From Jiulongibacter sediminis (GTDB taxonomy: Bacteria > Bacteroidota > Bacteroidia > Cytophagales > Spirosomataceae): a stretch of DNA of 64,000 bases. The notes beneath the pieces were generated by a model. It ran no database searches, was not told the DNA's origin, and saw only the letters and a program-made list of their open reading frames with translations. The stretch covers positions 1 to 64,000 of the forward strand of contig NZ_LGTQ01000013.1 in the NCBI RefSeq assembly GCF_001306455.1. The letters run 5' to 3'. Shown here piece after piece: positions 49,745-58,169 of this stretch. The first letter of the stretch is position 1. Every line of letters begins with the position of its first letter. The position numbers and the translations under genes were made by a program.

Positions 49745-50977
49745 TCACCCCCTCAACCCCTCCAACGGCTCCATCTTCAAAAGTTTAATCATCGGATAAA
49801 TAGATAGGACAATTGACATAATAGCTACTACCCAGGTTTGGGAACTGATGAGAGCCGGGTCTGTGACGGCGGTAATGACCGGCTCGAAACCGACTTGCTC
49901 GTAGGCCTTGCCGGCTCCGCCTTCCAGTTTTACCGGAGAATTATGAAGCCAGCTGGTGATAGGTATGCTCAATAGGCTCCCGAAGATGGCTCCGATTGCG
50001 GTCATGATAATGCATTCGACCATTAAGGTGAGCGAAAGCATTTTGTTTTTCATGCCGATGGCCACCAGCATGCTGAATTCTCGTTTGCGTTCCTGAATCA
50101 TCATAAGGAGCGTTCCGTAAATCACAAAACCGATAATCATATAAAGTACATAAAGCATGATTTTGCCAGACTCCCGGTCGCCCTCAATGCTATTGACGAG
50201 TTCAGGCATAAGCTCTTCCCAGTTTTTGACTTCATTGTCCGTTTCGCCAATGGCAAGTTGGAGCTCACTTTGAACTTCTTTCATGTCTTTGCGGCTTTTG
50301 AGATTGACAGCGACGGTGGTGGCCATCTCCTGAGCAGAAAATAGTCTTTGCGAAGCTTTCAGCGGTATATAAACCATATTGTCGTTCAATTGGGGAGCAC
50401 CAAATTCAAGAATAGCAGCAACCGGATATTTGCCAACAGCCGTGGATGCATGATAGCCGGCACCGTAAAAAACAACCGTGTCTCCGGGACTCACTTTCAG
50501 GTATTTCGCCAGACCTTTTCCAAGCATGAGCTCTTCAGAGTCGGCCGTGAAATATTTTCCTTCTAGTACTCTCTTTTTAAGCCCTGTCAACTCATCTTCG
50601 AGCTGAGGGTCAGAGCCGGTAATCATAACTCCTTTGCTGACTTCCTCCGAGGATGCCAGAGCAAAGCTTTCAATTCGGGGAGAGTATGAAGTGATCTCGG
50701 GTATTGAAGTTATTTTTTGCTCGAGATCAGAATCAAAAATCAGGGAGTTGTCAATTGTTTTTTCATCTGAAAAGGCGGGGTTTTGAACCTGTAAAAAACC
50801 GCTGTAATAGCTCACCATGTTTTGAATCTGACGTTCATAAACGCCCTCCTGAACCGATCGCATGATGATAGCCAGAAACACTGCAAATAGTGTAGCGGCA
50901 ATCATAATCGACGTCCTCACTCTGTTTCTCCAGAGATTCCGCCAGGCCATGGTGATGATGAGTTTTAGGTTTTGCAT
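49745..50977 (-). CDS. FtsX/LolE-type ABC permease (2)
   Basis: 410 residues, same architecture as permease 1: ITMAWRNLWRNRVRTSIMI, N-terminal helix, a periplasmic core with GKGLAKYLKVSPGDTVVFYG, then three C-terminal helices with GTLLMMIQERKREFSMLVAI. Ends KMEPLEGLRG. The two permeases are similar in layout but divergent in sequence, as in LolC/LolE. It is the third gene of the operon, after tetR and the LolA-like gene. Confidence 0.9.
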   Translation of the reverse strand: MQNLKLIITMAWRNLWRNRVRTSIMIAATLFAVFLAIIMRSVQEGVYERQIQNMVSYYSGFLQVQNPAFSDEKTIDNSLIFDSDLEQKITSIPEITSYSPRIESFALASSEEVSKGVMITGSDPQLEDELTGLKKRVLEGKYFTADSEELMLGKGLAKYLKVSPGDTVVFYGAGYHASTAVGKYPVAAILEFGAPQLNDNMVYIPLKASQRLFSAQEMATTVAVNLKSRKDMKEVQSELQLAIGETDNEVKNWEELMPELVNSIEGDRESGKIMLYVLYMIIGFVIYGTLLMMIQERKREFSMLVAIGMKNKMLSLTLMVECIIMTAIGAIFGSLLSIPITSWLHNSPVKLEGGAGKAYEQVGFEPVITAVTDPALISSQTWVVAIMSIVLSIYPMIKLLKMEPLEGLRG

Positions 50978-51018
50978 GTGTTTGAACTTTTTTCGTTAAG
51001 CTGCAACTAATGGGTAAA

Positions 51019-51094
51019 GACGGAAGACGGAAGACGGAAGACGGATGACGGAAGACCGATGTTTACACCTGTCATCTGTCACCGGTCATCGGTC
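51019..51094. repeat. Heptad array H (hairpin type)
   Basis: Left: GACGGAA three times, GACGGAT, GACGGAA, GACCGAT (51019-51060). Right: ACCTGTC, ATCTGTC, ACCGGTC, ATCGGTC (51067-51094), the opposite sense. A 6-nt spacer separates them, so the arms can fold. Same class as array A. It fills the gap between the LolA-like gene and permease 2. Confidence 0.87.
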
Positions 51095-51098
51095 AAAA

Positions 51099-51884
51099 TC
51101 ACTTCACCCTCTTCATATTCTGGACCGTGAAAAACGAAGGTGTAATGTTGGCGTTGAAATCTATTTTTTCCATGATCATAACGGTCTTGTTGCCGGGCTC
51201 TTCGGCAGGGATAATCTCCATTCTGCTGGCGAGGGTACGACCTCCCAAGTTTTTTATGCCCCCGGCCTGCATGGTGTTAACCAGATACTCGTCTTCGTCG
51301 TAGTACTCGGCTTTCATGTAGATATAGTCTTTCTGATCTACCCAGCTAATGACCTTCCCCCATACTACGGCGGCGTTTGGTTTTGGTGTCATTTCTATTT
51401 TCCAGCATTTTCGGCCACCAACAGTTTCTTCTCCGAGCATTTTGGGGGTAAAATCATCCTTGTTAGAAGTTTCTTTTACCAGATCATCGTTGGTTAAATC
51501 GGAGCCCATCCAGCTTTGAGCCAGCATGCTTGGAGGCATTTTGATCGTTCTTTCAATGCTCGGTAGCCAGTTCCAGAGTTCACGGTTTCTTTTTAGAAAA
51601 ACGGTTCCTTTGTCTTTGGCCGGGGCTGTAAGGTAGGAGAGGGAATACTCTGTGCCCAGGCTCCATGATTTCATTTTCATTTCCCGCTTCCATGTCGGCC
51701 TGACAATTTGTACTGTGACTTCGGAGTAGTTTTTATCACCCTTCATTTTGTCATCGGCTTTTTGAATTATTGTAGAGGCACTTTGGCCAAAACTGCTGAT
51801 GATGAACAGAAAACTAAGTGCTGTTAGCAAGCCAAGCCGTAAGGTGATCGACTGATAACGAGAGGTATTTTTTAGCTTTTTCAT
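51099..51884 (-). CDS. LolA-like outer-membrane lipoprotein-sorting protein
   Basis: 261 residues with an N-terminal export signal (LRLGLLTALSFLFIISSFGQ). The mature protein begins SASTIIQKADDKMKGDKNYSEVTVQIVRP and has the LolA-like half-barrel pattern, with ELWNWLPSIERTIKMPPSML and SWMGSDLTNDDLVKE typical of the Bacteroidota sorting-protein group. It should carry a lipid or lipoprotein through the periplasm between the FtsX/LolD machine and the outer membrane. Its start overlaps the tetR stop by 4 nt. Confidence 0.85.
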   Translation of the reverse strand: MKKLKNTSRYQSITLRLGLLTALSFLFIISSFGQSASTIIQKADDKMKGDKNYSEVTVQIVRPTWKREMKMKSWSLGTEYSLSYLTAPAKDKGTVFLKRNRELWNWLPSIERTIKMPPSMLAQSWMGSDLTNDDLVKETSNKDDFTPKMLGEETVGGRKCWKIEMTPKPNAAVVWGKVISWVDQKDYIYMKAEYYDEDEYLVNTMQAGGIKNLGGRTLASRMEIIPAEEPGNKTVMIMEKIDFNANITPSFFTVQNMKRVK

Positions 51885-52486
51885 TGATCTTTTGATTTTA
51901 TATTTTGATCCAGTTTATATCTTTTCTTGAGAGCCCGGGCTACATTTTCCAGATGACTGTCGTCTTCGGTAGTCAGGTATTGCACGGCCATACCATCCAT
52001 TGCTGCTGCCAGAATTAAGAGTTCAGTTTCAGGGTCTTCAACTCCTATATCCTCCAGTCTTTTCTGATAAATGGGTACCCAGGATTTTATCTTGTTGTCT
52101 ACAATCTGCTTTATAAAGGGATGACTCTCTTTCTGTAGGCCGAGCGAAGTCATGAGAACATTAAATTCTTTATGTGACTTCATGAACTCGACGGTGAAGT
52201 CAATCATTTTGCCGAGCATCTCAAATGAGTTCTCAATAGACATCATCTCGCGATAGGGCTGCTCCATATGCTCCACCATATCTGAAAGGACGGCTTGCAG
52301 AAGCTCGTCTTTTGAGTCAAAGTAGTTGTACATTAATCCTTTTGAAATACCGGCTTCTTTGGCAATCATACTGATACTGGTAGAGGCAAATCCTTTCTCC
52401 CCAAAAAGGCGTAAAGCGGTATCTAAGATTTTACGCTTACTCTCTTTTCTGATTTTCTCAAATTCTATATCGCTCTTAGGACTCAA
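51881..52486 (-). CDS. TetR/AcrR family regulator of the LolA/FtsX operon
   Basis: 201 residues with a probable TTG start at 52486 (no in-frame ATG upstream). N-terminal HTH: RKILDTALRLFGEKGFASTS, then IAKEAGISKGLMYNYFDSKDEL. The C-terminal ligand domain is helical and unassigned. It is first in the operon, overlaps the LolA-like gene by 4 nt, and a palindromic operator on its own promoter shows autoregulation. Confidence 0.9.
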   Translation of the reverse strand: MSPKSDIEFEKIRKESKRKILDTALRLFGEKGFASTSISMIAKEAGISKGLMYNYFDSKDELLQAVLSDMVEHMEQPYREMMSIENSFEMLGKMIDFTVEFMKSHKEFNVLMTSLGLQKESHPFIKQIVDNKIKSWVPIYQKRLEDIGVEDPETELLILAAAMDGMAVQYLTTEDDSHLENVARALKKRYKLDQNIKSKDQ

Positions 52487-52506
52487 ATTTTTCTTGATTT
52501 AATTTT

Positions 52507-52526
52507 TTGACTGAACGGTCGGTCAA
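52507..52526. promoter_or_regulatory. TetR operator
   Basis: Palindrome TTGACTGAAC / GGTCGGTCAA; the half-sites agree at 8 of 10 positions and have the GAC-rich form common for AcrR-type regulators. It covers the expected transcription start and overlaps the -7 box. Confidence 0.78.
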
Positions 52527-52555
52527 AGATAGGTGACGAAAGTTTATTTTCCAAA
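52524..52555 (-). promoter_or_regulatory. Promoter of the tetR-lolA-like-ftsX operon
   Basis: Minus strand TTTG (52555-52552), 20-nt spacer, TATCTTTG (52531-52524): a full match to the Bacteroidota consensus, 38 nt upstream of the TTG start. Confidence 0.78.
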
Positions 52556-52562
52556 TAGGGGT

Positions 52563-52740
52563 GGAAGATTTAAGATGGAAGACATGAGACAAAGGACTTT
52601 TTATCGGAGAAAGGAACACGGAGAAAGGCTACTCGCACAAAGCATCCAATACCTGAAACGTGACCATAAACTTCTAACCTCTAACTTCAAATTTCGGACT
52701 TCCAAAATCTTAAACTTCTCAACTTTCAAACTTTCAAACC
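52563..52740 (+). repeat. Heptad array I (three-block type)
   Basis: Block 1: GGAAGAT, TTAAGAT, GGAAGAC, ATGAGAC, AAAGGAC (52563-52597). Block 2: GGAGAAA, GGAACAC, GGAGAAA (52606-52626). Block 3: TTCTAAC, CTCTAAC, TTCAAAT, TTCGGAC, TTCCAAA (52672-52706), then 8-9 nt units such as TTTCAAAC. It fills the divergent space between tetR and lpxH and ends 11 nt before the lpxH -7 box. Confidence 0.82.
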
Positions 52741-52750
52741 ATCAAAAAAC

Positions 52751-52758
52751 TATCTTTG
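52751..52758 (+). promoter_or_regulatory. -7 box of lpxH, 4 nt before the ATG
   Basis: TATCTTTG followed by CCGC and the ATG at 52763. A -7 box so close predicts a transcript beginning at or next to the A of the ATG. The same TTTGCCGCATG string occurs at the ABC-F gene. Confidence 0.65.
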
Positions 52759-52762
52759 CCGC

Positions 52763-53545
52763 ATGGCAGAATCCATTGAGCTTAAACCAGGCAAAAAAAT
52801 CTATTTCGCTTCTGATTTTCATCTTGGAGCACCTGATCACGAACGCAGTTTAGTCCGTGAGCGAAATATTGTGAAGTGGATTGAGAGTATTAAATCCGAT
52901 GCTCAGGTTCTGTTTCTTATGGGCGATTTGTTCGATTTTTGGTTTGAGTACAAATCCGTTGTGCCAAAGGGCAATACCCGACTATTAGGAAAGCTTGCAG
53001 AACTTAGTGACGAGGGGGTTGAACTGTATATTTTCCCGGGTAATCATGATTTCTGGGTGATGGATTACTTTACCCAAGAGTTGAACGCCAAAATCATCCA
53101 TGAACCACAGGAATTCCTATTGAACAATCAATCGTTTTATATCGGGCACGGCGATGGCCTCGGCCCGGGTGATACTTCGTACAAATTATTGAAAAAGCTA
53201 CTGTTTGCGAATCCTGTTTGCCAATGGCTTTTTCGCTATGTTTTGCCCCCTGATGTAGGTCAATTCCTCGGTAACCTTTGGGCACGAAATTCATATAAAA
53301 AGAATCGAAAGGAAGACTTAACCTTCGAGGAAATTGATATTAAAGAGGAGTTTATCTATCAGTATATTCTGGAAAAAGAGGCAAAAGGTCAAAAACACGA
53401 CTATTATGTCTTCGGTCACCGGCATATTGCTATTGACGTGAAGGTCAATGATACCGCCCGATACATCAATCTGGGAGATTGGATACGCTTTAATTCGTAT
53501 GCCGTTTTTGACGGGGAAAACCTGGAATTGATTGTTCAGAACTGA
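52763..53545 (+). CDS. lpxH: UDP-2,3-diacylglucosamine diphosphatase (LpxH)
   Basis: 260 residues. Calcineurin-like metallophosphatase with all motifs in order: ASDFHLG (Asp18, His20), MGDLFDFWFEY, PGNHDFWV, IGHGDGLG and FGHRH near the C-terminus. It hydrolyses UDP-2,3-diacylglucosamine to lipid X in lipid A synthesis at the inner-membrane face. Size and the extra helical insert fit LpxH rather than LpxI. Confidence 0.92.
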   Translation: MAESIELKPGKKIYFASDFHLGAPDHERSLVRERNIVKWIESIKSDAQVLFLMGDLFDFWFEYKSVVPKGNTRLLGKLAELSDEGVELYIFPGNHDFWVMDYFTQELNAKIIHEPQEFLLNNQSFYIGHGDGLGPGDTSYKLLKKLLFANPVCQWLFRYVLPPDVGQFLGNLWARNSYKKNRKEDLTFEEIDIKEEFIYQYILEKEAKGQKHDYYVFGHRHIAIDVKVNDTARYINLGDWIRFNSYAVFDGENLELIVQN

Positions 53546-53551
53546 GGGCTT

Positions 53552-54190
53552 TCAGAGCTCGTTCTCGATCTCCTGTTTGGCCGAGAAATAGCCTTTCAAA
53601 ACCGTAAAAGTAGTAATGGCCAGGAAGAAGATAATGATCCAGTGGACATAATTGATAATCCATGGGAAACGGTCGCCGAGGTAGTAACCGCCAATCACAA
53701 GAATACCCACCCAAAGGCCACCGCCAACAATATTATAGATACTGAAATTGACCAGTTTCATTTTTACCAAACCAGCCAGAATAGGAGCAAAAGTGCGAAT
53801 CACTGGTAGAAAACGGGCAATGATCAAAGTGCGGCTACCGTATTTTTCAAAATACTTTTTGGTGCGTTTGATATGTTTCTTTTTGAAGAAAAGGTTCTCT
53901 TTTTTGTTTTCCAGAGCTTCCCCGAAAAAATAGCCCGACAGGTACCCGGTATACGAGCCCAGGACTGCGGCCGCAAAAATAGCCATCAACAACAGATAGA
54001 TATTCACTTTGAGTAAGCCTAAGCCACAGAAAACTCCCGAAAGAAAAAGCAGATAATCGCCGGGCAGAAAGAAGCCGAAAAACAGGCCATTTTCAATATA
54101 GACAATGAGCACAATAGCGATCAAACCACCCGTTTGGATAATCTCTTCAGAGTTCATGATGTACTGAAAAAAATCGGTGATTTGCTCCAT
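53552..54190 (-). CDS. DedA family membrane protein
   Basis: 212 residues with the DedA/SNARE-associated (VTT) pattern: a re-entrant FFGFFLPGDYLLFLSGVFCG, GSYTGYLSGYFFG, and RFLPVIRTFAPILAGLVKM carrying conserved Arg residues, followed by C-terminal spans. DedA proteins are proton-coupled lipid carriers (undecaprenyl phosphate or phospholipid flipping). Convergent with lpxH with 6 nt between stops. Confidence 0.92.
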   Translation of the reverse strand: MEQITDFFQYIMNSEEIIQTGGLIAIVLIVYIENGLFFGFFLPGDYLLFLSGVFCGLGLLKVNIYLLLMAIFAAAVLGSYTGYLSGYFFGEALENKKENLFFKKKHIKRTKKYFEKYGSRTLIIARFLPVIRTFAPILAGLVKMKLVNFSIYNIVGGGLWVGILVIGGYYLGDRFPWIINYVHWIIIFFLAITTFTVLKGYFSAKQEIENEL

Positions 54191-54282
54191 TCAGCTACTG
54201 CTTGAATCGTAAAATTAAAGGGATAAGTGAGAAATGAAAATGATATTGATCAAAATACCATTACACGGCTCGCTTTTTAAAA

Positions 54283-56148
54283 CTACGCTTCAAATTCGGA
54301 AAGCTCCAGCCATCTCAGTTCCTTCTCTTCCAGTGATTCTTTGAGTTCTTCAAGCTCCTGACCGAGAGCGTTTAGCTTCTCAAAATCCGTTTCACCGCCA
54401 TTCATCAAGTCAATGATTTCGGTTTTGCGGTCTTCAAGATCAGCCATATCTTTTTCCAGCTGTTCAAATTCTCTTTTCTCTTTATAACTAAGCTTTACCT
54501 TCTCTTTTTTGATTTCAGGTTTTGGTTCTTCGGCTTTGGCGGCCTTTTTCTCCTGCTCTTTTTCTTTCTCCTGTTCGTCTTTCCAGAGTCTGTATTGAGT
54601 GTAATTGCCGGGGAAGTCCTTGATATAGCCATTGCCTTCAAAAGCAAAAACATGGTCCACGATCTTATCCATAAAGTAGCGATCGTGACTTACTACCATC
54701 ACGCAGCCGCCATAGTTTTCCAGAAACTCTTCGAGTACGTTAAGTGTCTCAATGTCCAGGTCGTTCGTGGGCTCATCCAGAATCAGGAAATTGGGACTTT
54801 GTACCAGAATCTTCATCAGCTGCAGCCTGCGTTTCTCACCGCCGGAGAGCTTATGGATATAATTATGCTGCACTTTGGGCGGGAACAAAAACATGCTCAG
54901 AAAAGCCGAAGCCGATAAATCGCGGCCATCTCCAAGTTTCACATGATCAGCATATTCGCGAATAGCATCAATCACCTTCTGATCTTCATCAAAGGCCAGT
55001 CCGTCCTGGGAGTAATATCCGATTTTGACCGTTTCGCCTTTAATAACTTTTCCGGAGTCGGGTTTCACGCTGTCAATGACAATATCCAGCAGGGTTGATT
55101 TCCCCATTCCGTTTTTACCCACTACACCGATTTTATCACCGCGTTTAAACGTGTAGGAGAAATGCTCAATCAGCCTTTTATCGGCATAACTTTTACTGAT
55201 ATCCTGAATCTCTACTATCTTTTTACCCAGGCGTTCGGTGCGAACATTCAGTTCCAATTTATCTTCTTTACGGTAGCCTTGGGTCTTTTCTTTCAAGTCG
55301 TGAAAGGCATCAATACGGTACTGGGCCTTTGTGGTACGGGCTTTAGGCTGTCGCCGCATCCATTCCAGTTCTTTTTTCAGACGCTGCCGGTTCTTCTCAT
55401 TGGTGCTGGCTTCCACTTCCTCCTGCTCCTCCTTTTTCTGCAGATAGTAGGCGTAATTACCAATGTACTTATGAATATCATTGGCCCGAAGCTCCAGAAT
55501 GCGGTTACATACTTTATCGAGAAAATAGCGATCGTGTGTTACCAGAAATAGCGTCACGTTGGATGACGAAAGGTAACCTTCGAGCCATTCGATGGTTTCT
55601 AAATCCAGGTGGTTGGTAGGCTCATCCAGAATGATGAAATCGGGCTGATCAATGAGTACTTTGGCCAGAGCCACGCGTTTTTTCTGCCCGCCGGAAAGCT
55701 CACTGACATTTTTCTCAAAATCATGAATGCCCAGCTTGCCCAGAATCTGCTTCACCTTGGCTTCATAATCCCAGGCGTTCAGACTGTCAAGCGTTTCTAT
55801 ACACTCTGACAGTAAATCCTGATTATTGGATTCCACGGCCTTCTCGTAGTTTTTAATGGCCTGAGTGATGTCATTTTCGGCGTAGAAAATGGTTTCCAAA
55901 ACCGTCTGATTTTCCGGAAAATCAGGGTCCTGCTCCAGATAACCTACACGGATGTCATTGCGGATGGTGATTTCACCGCCATCGGTCTCGGTGAGGCCGG
56001 CGGCAATGTTAAGTAAGGTGGTTTTGCCGGAGCCATTGGCTCCAATGAGGGCCACTTTTTCGCCTTGTAAAATCCCGAAGGTAATTCCCTTAAAAAGCCA
56101 CCGCTCGCCGAGGTCGCGACCAATATTCTCTGCCGACAAATAATTCAT
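54283..56148 (-). CDS. ABC-F family ATPase (Uup-like)
   Basis: 621 residues with two ABC domains: Walker A GANGSGKTT with LSGGQKKRVALAKVL, and GKNGMGKST with LSGGEKRRLQLMKIL; both Walker B motifs end ILDEPTNHLD / ILDEPTNDLD. The ABC-F linker lies between them and a charged C-terminal coiled coil (about 530-621) follows, as in Uup. No membrane spans: it acts on ribosomes or DNA-branch intermediates. A -7 box 4 nt before the ATG suggests a leaderless mRNA. Confidence 0.92.
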   Translation of the reverse strand: MNYLSAENIGRDLGERWLFKGITFGILQGEKVALIGANGSGKTTLLNIAAGLTETDGGEITIRNDIRVGYLEQDPDFPENQTVLETIFYAENDITQAIKNYEKAVESNNQDLLSECIETLDSLNAWDYEAKVKQILGKLGIHDFEKNVSELSGGQKKRVALAKVLIDQPDFIILDEPTNHLDLETIEWLEGYLSSSNVTLFLVTHDRYFLDKVCNRILELRANDIHKYIGNYAYYLQKKEEQEEVEASTNEKNRQRLKKELEWMRRQPKARTTKAQYRIDAFHDLKEKTQGYRKEDKLELNVRTERLGKKIVEIQDISKSYADKRLIEHFSYTFKRGDKIGVVGKNGMGKSTLLDIVIDSVKPDSGKVIKGETVKIGYYSQDGLAFDEDQKVIDAIREYADHVKLGDGRDLSASAFLSMFLFPPKVQHNYIHKLSGGEKRRLQLMKILVQSPNFLILDEPTNDLDIETLNVLEEFLENYGGCVMVVSHDRYFMDKIVDHVFAFEGNGYIKDFPGNYTQYRLWKDEQEKEKEQEKKAAKAEEPKPEIKKEKVKLSYKEKREFEQLEKDMADLEDRKTEIIDLMNGGETDFEKLNALGQELEELKESLEEKELRWLELSEFEA

Positions 56149-56152
56149 GCGG

Positions 56153-56160
56153 CAAATTTA
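56153..56160 (-). promoter_or_regulatory. -7 box of the ABC-F gene, 4 nt before the ATG
   Basis: Minus strand TAAATTTG, then CCGC, then ATG at 56148. Same TTTGCCGCATG arrangement as lpxH. No TTG at -33 was found. Confidence 0.6.
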
Positions 56161-56363
56161 GGAGGGAAAAGGAAAGGATAGCGTTTTTGTGGGAGAAAGA
56201 ATGGGGGGAGATTAACGGTTCATGTATGAGCAGTAGTGGATTTTATACGACTACTTTTCGGATTACAAGATACTTTTAACAAAATGAAAAAACGGTTCAA
56301 GTTAGCACTCAAACCGCTATTGCTTATACACATTGTTGTGTGCCATTATTATTGCATTTTTGT

Positions 56364-57233
56364 TTACCGCCCGTAAGTTTCTTTCAAAAAGTCCTCAACT
56401 GAAACAGGCTCTCGTCCCAATATATTAGCTAAATCCTGAGTTGGGTGATCAAAATATCCACCTCTTACCTGAGCTGCAAATCCGAGGTTAGCTTGAATGT
56501 ACATTTCAGGGATACCCGCTTCTTTACTTTGTTGTTCGTAGGTTTCAGGATTAATTGGATTGTATTCCAGATTTTTACCCGTCAATTCGGATAGTATTTC
56601 CATAACTTCATTGAAACCTACTGAAGCAGTACTTCCAAATTCATACGTCTTATGATCATGTTCATTTTTGGATAATACTTTGGCTGAGCCAATAGCCATA
56701 TCTTGTCTTGTAGCAAATGAAAGCTTTCCGTTACCCATTGGCATTGCATATCCTTCAGTTAAAACCTTCTCTCCTAATATCATTGGTAAGGATTCCATGT
56801 AAGGTGCATTGCGAAGTATGCTATAGTTTAAACCGGATTGTTTAATAGCTTCTTCGGTTAAGGCGTGCATATCAGCAGCTCCTTCAGGATTATTCTTACC
56901 TAGTGACTTTTCACCTTGTGTACTTGTATATACTATACTTTGAACGTTGCTATTTACTGCTGCATCAATAACATTTTTATGAACTGTAAAATCTTGTGCT
57001 GCTTCATGAGTAGATACAAAGAAAAGGGTTTTAATACCATTGAAAGCTTTTAGCAAGGACTCCTTATTGGCATATTCACCAATTCTTACTTCAACCCCCA
57101 ATGCGGCAATCTCCTTAGTTTTGTCACTTACTTTACGAGCTAAAACTGCTATTTCGGATGCTGACTTTTCTTTTAATAGTTCTATTAAGGTCAAATAACC
57201 TAAATGACCTGTTGCTCCTGTTATTAGTATCAT
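56364..57233 (-). CDS. NmrA-like NAD(P)H-binding SDR oxidoreductase (QOR2-like)
   Basis: 289 residues with a nucleotide-binding start MILITGATGHLGYLTLIELL and the NmrA-type segments FVSTHEAAQDFTVHKNVIDA, YTSTQGEKSLGKNNPEGAA and NYSILRNAPYMESLP. Relatives are NAD(P)H:quinone oxidoreductases or redox sensors. It lies 26 nt after the DsbA-like gene and shares its promoter. The DNA here looks more AT-rich than the neighbouring ABC-F and DHFR genes. Confidence 0.85.
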   Translation of the reverse strand: MILITGATGHLGYLTLIELLKEKSASEIAVLARKVSDKTKEIAALGVEVRIGEYANKESLLKAFNGIKTLFFVSTHEAAQDFTVHKNVIDAAVNSNVQSIVYTSTQGEKSLGKNNPEGAADMHALTEEAIKQSGLNYSILRNAPYMESLPMILGEKVLTEGYAMPMGNGKLSFATRQDMAIGSAKVLSKNEHDHKTYEFGSTASVGFNEVMEILSELTGKNLEYNPINPETYEQQSKEAGIPEMYIQANLGFAAQVRGGYFDHPTQDLANILGREPVSVEDFLKETYGR

Positions 57234-57259
57234 GATTTTATATAATTTTAAGTGGATTG

Positions 57260-58141
57260 TTATTTATTCGGAATCTCACAACCTGTTTCATCGCATGTAT
57301 ATGCGGATGGACTTTTGCTGATTAAAGGTTTATAAGGGCCATCATCTTCTAAAATTCCTGAGAGCGTCTCTTTAAATACCTCTTTAGGTTGTGCCCCAGA
57401 TAGTGAGTATTTTTTATTAATTACAAAATACGGTACGCCACGTAGGCCATTATTAATACCTTCTTGAATTTCCGATTTGATTTCAGCTCTATATTGGTCG
57501 CTTTTCAACATGGCTAAAGTTTCTTCTTTTGAGATACCAAATTCTTCACCTAATTCTGTCAACACATTTGGGTCTGCTATATTTTTAGCCTCCAAATAGG
57601 AAGCTTCAAAAAGCCGCTTTGCCATTGCTTTGCCATGGCCTCTTTGTTTGACCATATAAGCCAAACGGTGTGCATCCATGGTATTGACCATTATCACAAA
57701 GTCCATGTGTAGTTCCACATTGGCACTACTAGCCATATCCTCGATGTATTTTGACTTTTTTCTCGCTTCCTCTAAACTGAAACCGCTTTGCTTAGCGATT
57801 TCCTTTACGGTAAAAGCTCCTTGCAGTGTCGGGTTTGACTGAAAGCTCTTGTATACCACTGTGGCATTGATACCTAAATCAGCAATCGCATTATCAAGGT
57901 TTGCTTCCCCTATATAGCACCACGGACATAGGTAATCTGACCATACTTCTACAAGTACTGTGTTATCTTCATTTATTGCTATTTCTGTTATTTTGTTTTC
58001 TGTGATCATCATTTCTTGATTTTGATTATTGGACTGTCCTGTTACCTTAAATATTGCAATTGTTACAATTGCTACGATGCAAGTCGTCGATAGAAATGCT
58101 GCTCTTACCTTCCTTTCGACACCAGATTTTGTACGCTTCAT
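57260..58141 (-). CDS. DsbA family (FrnE-like) thiol oxidoreductase with N-terminal anchor
   Basis: 293 residues. One N-terminal hydrophobic segment (AFLSTTCIVAIVTIAIFKV), then a thioredoxin fold with the active site CPWC in VEVWSDYLCPWCYIG. The remainder, with MDAHRLAYMVKQRGHGKAM and GVPYFVINKKYSLSGAQP, matches the FrnE/DsbA-like group (polyketide-type oxidoreductases). The anchor suggests a periplasmic location, which most FrnE proteins lack. The Cys-containing tail YTCDETGCEI is extra. First gene of an operon with NmrA. Confidence 0.87.
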   Translation of the reverse strand: MKRTKSGVERKVRAAFLSTTCIVAIVTIAIFKVTGQSNNQNQEMMITENKITEIAINEDNTVLVEVWSDYLCPWCYIGEANLDNAIADLGINATVVYKSFQSNPTLQGAFTVKEIAKQSGFSLEEARKKSKYIEDMASSANVELHMDFVIMVNTMDAHRLAYMVKQRGHGKAMAKRLFEASYLEAKNIADPNVLTELGEEFGISKEETLAMLKSDQYRAEIKSEIQEGINNGLRGVPYFVINKKYSLSGAQPKEVFKETLSGILEDDGPYKPLISKSPSAYTCDETGCEIPNK

Positions 58142-58169
58142 TTTACCTGTTTAATTATTAATTACACAC

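Noticed and set aside
37263-52740. REP/RAYT system as explanation of the arrays
   Set aside because: No RAYT (Y1 transposase) gene is in the window, and the arrays are 7-nt arrays rather than 20-40 nt REP palindromes. A distant RAYT cannot be excluded.
52533-52853. Plus-strand open frame of about 106 codons over array I
   Set aside because: It reads low-complexity repeat DNA and overlaps lpxH in another frame; no family features.
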